Assembly (NCBI GenBank): GCA_009746045.1
Contig: RPFO01000392.1
Span: 2,687,560 to 2,751,559, forward strand
DNA: 64,000 nucleotides
Source: Mesostigma viride
Lineage: Eukaryota > Streptophyta > Mesostigmatophyceae > Mesostigmatales > Mesostigmataceae
Direction of reading: 5' to 3'
Under the pieces are notes generated by a model. That model ran no database searches. It had not been told where the DNA came from and saw nothing but the letters and a program-made list of their open reading frames with translations. The translations under genes were made by a program, and so were the position numbers. How positions within the stretch are numbered: the stretch's first letter is position 1; each line of letters opens with the position of its first letter. Shown here one piece after another: positions 11,883-20,670 of this stretch.

Positions 11883-14800
11883 CGACGCTCGCGGCCCCGC
11901 GGCTCCGCGGCTCTAGCAGTGGGATCTGCCTAACTCCCCTTCCCGCCCCTTTGCCTTCGCAGCCCTCGGGCTGTCGGAGAGAGAGCAACGGGTCGGCAGT
12001 GAGCCAGGTTAGCCCCGCCTCGCGCGGCCGCCTCCGAAACCTCCTCAGACTGCACGCATTTCTTATGCGTGCAGACGCAAACTCATTCTACCTGGCCACC
12101 CGAGCCAACCGTCGGCGTCGCCTCGACGCGTTGGCAGGAAGAATCGAAATGGTGATTGAAAGCATAAGTCCCCAACCCGCCCCCCCTACCCCACCACCTC
12201 CACCCCCACCCCCATCACCACCCTGCTCCATCTCCGCCCCCACCCCCGCCTGCACCCCCCTTTTCGGTCAACGCGCGCCCTTGGTCATCGCCACCTTCAA
12301 CGCCCGCACGCTCCAGCCCGACGCTGACCGCTGTCACTGCCTGCGCAGTGACGACTGTCAGTGCCATCGAGTCTCCAATCTTATTGGTTTCTGCATCGAC
12401 AATAATATCGCCATCCTGGGAATCCAAGAACACAGGCGCACTGCATCGGCCCGCGGATCAACTGCCCTTGTTGCTGACGACATCGACGGCTGGCGGTTCT
12501 ACTACGGAGGCGGCGACGGCACCGGGAACGGGGGCGTCGGTCTCCTCTGCTCCCCGCTCGCCGTACGCCACATGGGCGAACCCCAGCTGGTCAACGCTCG
12601 GCTCCTCGTGGCCACTTTTCATTCGATGGAGGGCCACTCGACCTACGCCCTGACGGTGGGCGTTGGTTACGCACCCCACTCCGGCCACCCAGAACAAGAC
12701 CGCAAGGACTTCTTTGCAGCGCTGGAGAACCTGGCGAACGGCATCCCTGGTCGCAACTACCTCGCTCTGCTGCTGGACGCCAACGCCACGCTACCACCGG
12801 GTACTGGCGGATGTCAGCACGCCCCCAACGGTACGGTCTCCAATGCCAACACCGAACTTTTTGCTGATTTGCTTACGACATGCGATTTGGTCACTGCCAA
12901 CACCCGCTTTCCACATAGTCCAGATGCTTTGGTCACACACACCTCGCCAACTGGCACTGAACGCTGCATTGACTATGTTGTAATGCGCAAGCGTCATCAA
13001 GGATCTGTACTAGCTGCTCGCTCGCATGTGATCCCCCTGGTGCGCTCCGATCATCGCATCGTCACCGCCCGCATCCGCCTGCGATTCCCCTCGCCCTTTC
13101 GTAAGCACGTGGCACCACCTGATTTGCGCACACTTCAGTTGCTCGAGAAATCTGACGACGCTCTGGAGGACTTCCCTGAAAAACGCGCCCACAAGCGCGC
13201 CGCAGAGGCGTTCGTCGACGCGCTGGACATCCCGGCCAGCCACGCCCAGCTGTTCGCTGCCGGCCCGGCATCGGCCCTTCGGCACCTCGCTGACAAGCTG
13301 CCCGCGGCCGGGGCCCTACTGCCCCCCCGCCGCCCGCCCCGCTTCACCAGCCTGCACCGGCTCCCCGCCGTCATCCAGGCCCGGCAAGCCCTGCGCGACA
13401 ACCGCGACCCCGCCCGCTACGCCCGCCTCAAAGCCGATTACCACTCGGCCATCCGGCAGGCGACCAAGGAGCAGGAGGACCTTCATGTCCGCGAGTACTT
13501 CGCCCACCTCAAGGACCAGCACGGCAAGTACGCCTGGACCCGCCTGCGTCACGCCCAACGGCCCGCCGGCGGCGCGCAGCCGGCGCCGCGGACGCTCTCT
13601 GGCTCACCGCAGCAGCAGCTCAACCAGTGGTATTCCTCCCAGTCCCGGCTGCTCGGCGCCCCCCCGCCGCCTCCGCCGCTTGGCCCTCTGGCGGCCGCAC
13701 GCCTGGCAGTAGCACCGGCGGACGTCCCTGCGCCGCCCACGCCACCCGCCGCTGAGCAGGACTACACGTACCCAGCCCTGACGGAACCCCTGGCCCACCC
13801 CAACGAGCTCCCGCCGTTCACCGAGCTCGAGCTGAGCACCGCCGCCAAGCAACTCCGCTTCTATGCTGCCGTTGGACCTGACCAGCTCCCAGCCCCGGTG
13901 ATTAAGCTGACGGCGCTCACGGGGTTCCTGCTTGACGTCTGCAACCGGATCCTGCTTGCCGACGCGCCGCCGATTCCGGAGTGGCAGCACAGCTACCGTA
14001 TTATGCTGTACAAAAACAAAGGTTCCCCTGACGACCCCGCCAACTACAGAGGAGTCTGCATCCAGAGCGCCGCACTTAAGTTGTTCATGCGCATGATCCT
14101 CAACCGCCTTCGTTCTGCTCTCGACTGTCACCTTGGGGAAAGTCAAATGGGCTTCCGTCCTGGGCGCAACACCGTCATGGCCATCTTCGTCGCGCGTCGC
14201 CTCTTCGAGGAAATCGCTCTCCTGCAACCTGGTGAGTTTCCCGCCATCCTGATCTTCGTCGACTTCATCAAGGCTTTTGATTCTGTCCTCTGGGACGCTC
14301 TATGGGCTGTACTTGCTCGCGCTCGCGTCCCCACTCCCCTGATTACCGTCATCCGCACGCTGTATGAGGGGTCCACCACTTCGGTGCGCACTCAGCACGG
14401 CATAACCCCGCCCTGCCCACTGCAGACCGGCGTCTGGCAGGGTTGCGTCCTGTCGCCGTACCTGTTTATTATTGTAGTGGATTATGTTATGCGCCAGGCA
14501 CGTGCTCGCTTTGCTAGCATTGCAGGCCGTGCCCCTGGCCTAGCGATCACGAACGAGCTTGGGGAAGGGGGGCCGACTAACAAGCAGAATTTACTAGCTG
14601 ACCTCATTTATGCCGACGACATCACGCTCATCGAGAAGCCGGAGTCTGCCCAACTTTGGCTGGACTGCCTGGCGCTCGAGGCTCGGGCGGTTGGTCTAGA
14701 AATCAGCCCCAAAACGGAGGCCCTGGCCCTCGGCATGGCAGGGCCCCCACCCACACTCCGCCTCTTAGACGATGCCGAGGTCAACTACCCTACTTCAGGC

Positions 14801-15364
14801 CGCTTCAAGCTGCTCGGCAGTTGGCTTCCTGACTGCGAGGACGACATGACGACACGGATCGGCATGGCGTGGGCGCACCTCCATGACCACCGCCGCTGGT
14901 GGAGCAACCCCGCCCTACCCCGGATCGTCAAGCGTGACCTCTTCAAGGTCGTCATTCTGACGATCCTGACCTACGGCGCCGAGACGTGGACACTGATGCA
15001 GGAGCTGGAGCAACGACTCGACGGCGCCGTCACCAAGATGCTGCGCAAGGCCCTTAACATCCCCTTTGGTTTGCACATTAGTAATGAGGATTTGTACGCT
15101 GATTTGCCCTATGTTTCCCACATTATTAGGCACAGGCGCCTGGGCCTAGCCGGGCACCTGGCCCGCACAGATCAGGTAGATACATCAGATAGACTAGCTG
15201 GCACCAAGCCCGCCCAGCCTGGGCGATATGTCCTCACCTGGCGTGCCCCGGCCGCGCGCGGCAGGGCCGCCACCCGTGGACTTTTCGTGATAGACTCGGC
15301 ATGGACATGTGCTACACTAGACGTGACGGGCTCACCCCCGGGCAGCCTCCTGGTTTGTCTGTAA
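11879..15364 (+). CDS. LINE ORF2: AP-endonuclease plus reverse transcriptase
   Basis: 1161 residues; nicks the target DNA and copies the LINE RNA at the nick. The endonuclease (about residues 130-410) shows VIATFNARTL, GIQEHRR with the catalytic Glu, LLLDANAT and the terminal SDHRIV motif. The reverse transcriptase (about 640-960) shows NYRGVCIQSAALKLFMR, QMGFRPGRNT, IFVDFIKAFDSV (motif A), GVWQGCVLSPYLF (motif B) and LIYADDITLI (motif C catalytic pair). The C-terminal part has LTYGAETWTL and HRRLGLAGHLAR, typical of the LINE thumb and tail. The ATG overlaps the ORF1 stop as ATGA, so translation probably depends on termination-reinitiation. Confidence 0.93.
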   Translation: MTTLAAPRLRGSSSGICLTPLPAPLPSQPSGCRRESNGSAVSQVSPASRGRLRNLLRLHAFLMRADANSFYLATRANRRRRLDALAGRIEMVIESISPQPAPPTPPPPPPPPSPPCSISAPTPACTPLFGQRAPLVIATFNARTLQPDADRCHCLRSDDCQCHRVSNLIGFCIDNNIAILGIQEHRRTASARGSTALVADDIDGWRFYYGGGDGTGNGGVGLLCSPLAVRHMGEPQLVNARLLVATFHSMEGHSTYALTVGVGYAPHSGHPEQDRKDFFAALENLANGIPGRNYLALLLDANATLPPGTGGCQHAPNGTVSNANTELFADLLTTCDLVTANTRFPHSPDALVTHTSPTGTERCIDYVVMRKRHQGSVLAARSHVIPLVRSDHRIVTARIRLRFPSPFRKHVAPPDLRTLQLLEKSDDALEDFPEKRAHKRAAEAFVDALDIPASHAQLFAAGPASALRHLADKLPAAGALLPPRRPPRFTSLHRLPAVIQARQALRDNRDPARYARLKADYHSAIRQATKEQEDLHVREYFAHLKDQHGKYAWTRLRHAQRPAGGAQPAPRTLSGSPQQQLNQWYSSQSRLLGAPPPPPPLGPLAAARLAVAPADVPAPPTPPAAEQDYTYPALTEPLAHPNELPPFTELELSTAAKQLRFYAAVGPDQLPAPVIKLTALTGFLLDVCNRILLADAPPIPEWQHSYRIMLYKNKGSPDDPANYRGVCIQSAALKLFMRMILNRLRSALDCHLGESQMGFRPGRNTVMAIFVARRLFEEIALLQPGEFPAILIFVDFIKAFDSVLWDALWAVLARARVPTPLITVIRTLYEGSTTSVRTQHGITPPCPLQTGVWQGCVLSPYLFIIVVDYVMRQARARFASIAGRAPGLAITNELGEGGPTNKQNLLADLIYADDITLIEKPESAQLWLDCLALEARAVGLEISPKTEALALGMAGPPPTLRLLDDAEVNYPTSGRFKLLGSWLPDCEDDMTTRIGMAWAHLHDHRRWWSNPALPRIVKRDLFKVVILTILTYGAETWTLMQELEQRLDGAVTKMLRKALNIPFGLHISNEDLYADLPYVSHIIRHRRLGLAGHLARTDQVDTSDRLAGTKPAQPGRYVLTWRAPAARGRAATRGLFVIDSAWTCATLDVTGSPPGSLLVCL

Positions 15365-15613
15365 TATGGAGGCAGATGGTGCGCAAGGATAGATGGCAAG
15401 TAGTGATGAAGGAGACCACCCCCAAGCCTGTGGGGGCTCCGCGTGTGACCAAGTATGGCATTCATAGCGATTCGGGCCGCGGTGCCCACACCCCTGTAAC
15501 TAGGACCTAGATAGCTTATACCATCCATTCCATCCCATGTTCCCCTCCCACTGAGGACTTATGCTCACGTGACGCAGTCACGTGTCTATTAATTAATTAA
15601 TTAATGGATATAT

Positions 15614-15855
15614 ACATGTATGCTGGACCTCGCGCATCTCAGCCCTCTAAGAAATGTTATTTGAACTCAGGTCTAGATCTAAATATATACATGATCTGGA
15701 TAATATTATACACTTCCTTAAAAGAGCATGAATCGAGCTTTACAATTCAGGACAAGGAACTCGTTTGCAAATCACGGCTGAAAGGCAAGTGCTCACAACG
15801 AAGCACGTGCTCTCAAGGCTGTCCACCTCGTCCAACCAAGCCCGGGCGAGCTGGC
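15614..15855. other. Intergenic, no gene seen
   Basis: The AT-rich spacer between the LINE tail and the transposase gene on the other strand. No motif recognised. Confidence 0.6.
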
Positions 15856-18800
15856 CTACTGAACAGGTCTCTTCTTGGCCAAGTTCGTGAGCCGTTTCTC
15901 GACGTCTGTCGGAATGGTCAAGATGGCCTGGCGATTGTTAGCTGGGTTGACAACAATGGTGTGTTCGAACCCCGCGTCCATGCACAGGTAGCAATTGACC
16001 AAGTTTGGCTGTTCAGGTTGGGCATCGGCGTCCATTTTGAACATCGTCGCCATACCCGGAAATCTGTCCCAGTAGCGCACCCCCACCACCCATTGTCCCT
16101 TACGGAACAACTCCCTATCGACCTTGCCGTTTCTGTCGGCCACTCGCCTCACGAAAGTAGCGGCCACCTGATAAGGCTCCTGCAAGACTTCCGCTAGCCA
16201 ATATGGATGATCTGGATCGTGGGACCCATCACCAGAGTAGGACTCGACGGCAAAAATGTCTCGCAGCTTCAGTCTCCTTCCCATCATCGTCCTCTCTGCC
16301 TGTAGTCTGTTCAGTCGCGTCCCTGCGTGCCCCCCTTGTCCGTTTGGGTTCCTTTGCACTGGCTCCCCCAGTTTGTGGAGCTTCATCCGAGCACCTCCCA
16401 CATTCCAGCCGTCCATGTCGGTCCACTCCTTTCGACAATCCCACCACCTTTCCTCGGCGCACGCACCGCCACAATAGCAGGAATACTGGCGCAGCATTAA
16501 GCGCGTCACATTCGACTTGTCCATGCGCCACCAGTGCGCCTTCAGATTCACTCCTTTGATTTCGCCGCGCCCTGGGCTGTAAGGAAGCACCTGCGCGTCG
16601 AAGACAAGATTTGCACAAGGGAAAGTTGAAGTTACGAGACCATCGAGCTAGTTGTGTTTTATTAAGCACTCCTGATCGCCAGGACTCCAAGAACGCCCTA
16701 GAAACGACGGCCGGCGTAACTATTCCCTGAACGAGGACTGTACACTTAATTACCTCGGGGAACTCGAAGAAGTTACGCCTGGTCGTTGTGGTCCCGCCCA
16801 CCGCCCCCGACGCCAGATTCTCCACCAACTGGGCGGCCGTCTGTTTGTCCTGGTTCTCTTCCCTGATGTGCCACCTCCTCAACATGCACTTCACAGTCCC
16901 ACCAGCTCCATCCACCTCCCCCTTTCCGTGCTGCTCCCCAAAGTAATTCCACTCAAATGACTCCAGGTGCGGATCCTCCGTCAGCAGCCGGGCCATTTCC
17001 GCGATCACATTCCTTGACTTGAACTGCATGGAGCAATTGTCCGACCACCCAATGAAGCGCTTCACCTCTACCCCTTCTGACCGTAGTGTCGCCAGGATTT
17101 TGAGGATAGCAAAACGGAGGGCCCGCCCGTCCCTTTTCATTCCGCCCTGTCCGATGAAGTGAAACTCCCTTCTCACGACCTTTCCCGACGCTGGATCCAA
17201 GTAGCGCACGATCCAGGGCATAAGGACGAATGTGACTGGATGCCAATACTTGTGCTTGGAGATTGTGATAGGTGTAAGACTGGTAGTTCTCGGCGTAATC
17301 TGTGTGGCATACAAGGTCCCCCACCCGCATCCTTGAGAGACATTCCTTGGAGGCGTCCGCTTGCCACCACGCGTTGAAGCAATGCTGGATGAAGTCCGGC
17401 CACTTGTCCACAATCGCCTCCTTTAGCTCCGTTGGTGTGGACTTGACGTCGACTTGCGTCAATCGCTGCCCACCAGCCTTTGCGATCTCGTCACAGTCGT
17501 CCTGCATATGCGCAATGTGCACATACAGAAAAGACATCAACTTCGACCCACCAATGACCTGTAGGAAGAAAAAAGACAGGACCTCAGGAAAAATTGAAAA
17601 AGAAACGCCTTGGGGCGCAACCACTCCACTAAAAATTACCTCTGGCCCAAGAACCTCAGGAAACATTGCTTAAGAAACGCCTTGGGGCGCAACCACTCCA
17701 CTAAAAATTACCTCTGGCCCAAGAACCTCAGGAAACATTGCAAAAGAAACGCCTTGGGGCGCAACCACTCCACTAAAAATTACCTCTGGCCCAAGAACCG
17801 CACCCGGCGGCACATCCTGCATCTCGTATCTGGTCCATGAAATCAGGTGGTTGGAAGCCTCCTCCCGTTCGCATAACATGAAGTTCCGAATTCCACACTT
17901 GGGAGCCCGGCAAGTGCCCAACACACAAGCCTTACGCCGGATCGAGCAAACCCCCAACTCCTCGCCCAGGTCATGATCGGGCACCCCTTCCTCGTCGTCC
18001 AGCACCCTCCCATGCATGGGCAGATCCTCAAGTTCGCCCTGAAAAGGCTGAACCTGCGGCCGCGACGACCCCACAGACGACCTCGAACCTCCCCCCTCCC
18101 TCATCCCCTCCACCTCACAAGTAAACTTGTTCACCCACTCTGTCGTGTGAGTGGCTTTGAAAATGGAACATGTGGGCACGGAGGACCCCACGTCGAGCTG
18201 GCTACCATGATCGCACGCGTGGCATTCAGGTCCGCACTCGCATCTGGCATGAAAAGTTGCACGAAATTTGGCCAACCCCCCAACCATGGACTGCATGGTA
18301 GTGTGGTGCTGGCATGCGCACAAGTTCCGCATTTTCCACCGCCCCTTGACGCATGCGGGCATATGCTTGCAAAAAGAAGTGTATCCCACATGAACTGTGC
18401 TCTTCTGATTCGTGCGAGGCATTGACATCCCCTCCTCCGTCTCCACAATCACCTGATTTCCCCCCCTCACGCCCTCCTCTCCCTCCACCCCTTCAACTCC
18501 GGATGGCGGGAAATGAACACTTCGTAAATCTTCGACTTGGAGACAGTATAGTAGCGCGCACCCTCCGAAAACGCTAGTGTATGTTTGTAATCCTTTCTTG
18601 TCCATTCACAATGAACATCCTTCATGCTCGGAGACGCCCGCGTCAAGTTATCATCCCTCCAGCACGCTTGTATCAGGGCAATGACTTCCGTCGGAAGCTC
18701 GTCTTTCCTCCTCCTCCTCTCTGGCGCACTCATCAAAAGGTCGTCCTCCCCTTCTTCCATTCCATCCCTGTGACCCCGAACAGTTGCGACAAAGCGCCTG

Positions 18801-19105
18801 TCAATCCCGAACGCGCGCTCCACAATCCTGTCCGGGACGCCCTCCATTGCCTTCGTAACAAGTCCACACAAGGCCCACCTAAGCCCACGATCCTTCTCAG
18901 ATGTTCCCAAGTCGCCAAAAGCCTTCTTGATGGTATCCCGAAGAGATTCCGCCCAACTTTCAGGAAGCCCGTCGTCACAGTTCTTCCTCTTCTTAATGCC
19001 GTTGCTCTCGGCCACCATGGCATTTAGTCTTGAAGCTGCGCAAGACAGAACCTCCGCGCTCATCTCTGGCGTCCTGTGGTTGTTTGCTTTCACGCGTTCC
19101 GCCAT
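15856..19105 (-). pseudogene. DDE-type transposase-like gene, intron-containing and frame-broken
   Basis: Read from 19105 leftward. The N-terminal 200 residues (MAERVKANNH...) are DNA-binding-like and basic. A Cys/His-rich zinc segment follows (CKHMPACVKG, CACQHH, CECGPECHACDHG; 18190-18370). The RNase H-like core has three acidic blocks: CHTDYAENYQ (about 17290), GWSDNCSMQFKS (about 17030) and YFGEQHGKGEVDGAGG (about 16910). The C-terminal part (15856-16610) is a conserved tail with VVGVRYWDRFPG. One intron is predicted at about 17564-17790 (GT-AG on this strand). The reading frame also changes at about 18480, 17250 and 16620 without room for introns, so the copy looks dead unless these are assembly indels. 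The superfamily is not named; the acidic pattern and the HGKG block are the basis for the call. Confidence 0.6.
17600..17800. repeat. Triplicated exon-intron boundary, about 70-bp tandem repeat
   Basis: Three tandem copies of a segment containing, on the minus strand, the exon end TTGGGCCAGAG and the intron start GTAATTTTTAGTGG. The unit therefore duplicates a 5' splice site of the transposase gene; only the copy nearest 17790 is needed to join the exons. Confidence 0.85.
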
Positions 19106-19112
19106 GATAGGA

Positions 19113-19493
19113 AATCGGGGTTCTCTGAACAGAGTTTCTTTATAGTGATACGGAAGGGGAGCCGCTGATGCTAGGTGAAATAGAGCTGGGTGATGTGATC
19201 GTAATAAGGTTGATTAGGCTTCTAGTGTACGAGTATTACGGATGATATGGCCTAATTGTTGCGGCCCATACCTTGACGGTGTGCTGAGTACCTTGACGAC
19301 GGATTTTTGCGTCTAGGTTCTCCTAGCAGATCTGTGATTGCGGACGGGTTTGCAACAGGCAATATCTGAAGTAAAACTTGACGGCTAAAACTGTTTAGAG
19401 GCCGTTGCCGGATCTGGCCGTTGGTAGAGAGCCGTTGGCCTTGAAACACGATAAAAGCTTGCTCACCTAGCTCATGGCGGTCTCTTTTGTTTT
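19113..19493 (+). repeat. PAT element repeat A1 (381 bp)
   Basis: Begins aatcggggttctctgaac and ends tctcttttgtttt. It matches A2 over its whole length, with one difference noticed (aacagag here, aacatag in A2). It probably contains the promoter. Confidence 0.95.
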
Positions 19494-19564
19494 AACGAAG
19501 GCGGCGACAGGGGTCAGGGGCAGCGTAGCTGACGCCCGGAATTCCTTTCTGCAAAGCGGCTGGG

Positions 19565-20623
19565 ATGCCGAAGCCCGGGCGGAAGCCAGGTTCGACAGGT
19601 GCTGGGAAGCAATTACCGAAAGCTAATCCCGAGGTGCCGACAGCTACTAAACAGACGGGAAAGGGCCGACTAGGCTGGCCGACGCAGAAGAAAAGGCTCC
19701 ATCAGGAGCTCTCCACTTGCTCGGGCCTGCCTGAAGTGTGCGCTGCCTTTGAGGCGGTCCTCGGGACCGACTGGGTAACTACTGTCAGCCGGTGGTCTGC
19801 GGCCCAGCTGGAGTCCGTCGTTGGACTGCTGGTCGACCACGTGGACGGGCCTGAAATTCTGGCAGCAGCGGACCCAAACGAAGCGCTAGTGGCAGCCCTC
19901 CAAAGCGCCCGGGACTTGGCGGACTCGGACGAAGAGGAGATGCAGCCACCACGCCGGCCCACGAAAGGGGCGAAAAAGGGGACGAAAAAAGTCGGAAGCC
20001 CAGCCCCGAGCAAGGGAAAGGCCGCGGGGGATGTGAGGGAGCAGCTCTTGGAGCTGGCGGCTATTATTGGCAAGCAGGGGCAGGCGGGCAAAGAAGAGGA
20101 GGAGGAGGAGGAGTCCGAGGAAGAGGATTTCCTGACGAAATTGAAGGATGCGCTGGCCGGGGCAGATGGGGCTTCCAGGAAGCCGAAAAAGACCAAAGGG
20201 GTGACGCTGCCCACTCGAGCACAAGTGGTGAATTGGAGGGTGCAAGAGAGAGTGCTCCCCGAGGTGCTCGAGGATGCCAACGACAATGGAGGGGGGATAA
20301 AGAGTTGGATCATGGCTACTCGCCAAGGGGGGTGGAGGAACCAGGAAAGCAGGAAGGTGGTCATGAACATCGCCCTGGCCATGGACACACTCTTCAAGGA
20401 GTTGGGGCCGGCAGCCGGGGAGTTGGCTGGGGTAGAGTATCTCATGAGGGTGGTGGCAGCCATGCTCCTAGTGGAGAGCCAGGGGTCAGGAGGGTGGAAG
20501 GTGGCTGGCCACCTCCTTGCTCTCAAGGAAGATGCCTCCTTGGTGAGCAACCCGGCCATGAAGATGGCCCTGCAAAGCGCCACGATGATGGAGAAGCTGG
20601 GCAAGGCCCAGCAAACCAAGTAA
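19565..20623 (+). CDS. Gag-like protein of the PAT element
   Basis: 352 residues, first ORF of the element, where PAT/DIRS elements encode the structural (Gag-like) protein. It has a basic N-terminus (MPKPGRKPGSTGAGK), a central Lys-rich tract, an acidic run (EEEEEEESEEED, about residues 180-192) and a helical C-terminal third with few charges (VVAAMLLVESQGSGG). No zinc knuckle is seen. It ends 47 bp before the proposed start of the polymerase ORF. The function is inferred from position. Confidence 0.7.
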   Translation: MPKPGRKPGSTGAGKQLPKANPEVPTATKQTGKGRLGWPTQKKRLHQELSTCSGLPEVCAAFEAVLGTDWVTTVSRWSAAQLESVVGLLVDHVDGPEILAAADPNEALVAALQSARDLADSDEEEMQPPRRPTKGAKKGTKKVGSPAPSKGKAAGDVREQLLELAAIIGKQGQAGKEEEEEEESEEEDFLTKLKDALAGADGASRKPKKTKGVTLPTRAQVVNWRVQERVLPEVLEDANDNGGGIKSWIMATRQGGWRNQESRKVVMNIALAMDTLFKELGPAAGELAGVEYLMRVVAAMLLVESQGSGGWKVAGHLLALKEDASLVSNPAMKMALQSATMMEKLGKAQQTK

Positions 20624-20670
20624 ACACCGAAAGGGTAAACCGCTCCCCCTTCCCACTGCCTCTTCCTACA

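Larger units (their letters stand above)
10263..15603 (+). mobile_element. Full-length non-LTR retrotransposon (LINE) with ORF1, ORF2 and a TTAA-type tail
   Basis: The order is 5' UTR of about 150 bp, ORF1 (10410-11882), ORF2 (11879-15364), a 3' UTR of about 220 bp and a (ttaa)n tail (15587-15603). The sequence atggatatat occurs just before the element (10253-10262) and directly after its tail (15604-15613), a plausible 10-bp target site duplication. Both ORFs are intact, so the copy is young. The clade is not assigned; the AP-endonuclease places it outside the restriction-endonuclease LINE groups. Confidence 0.85.
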
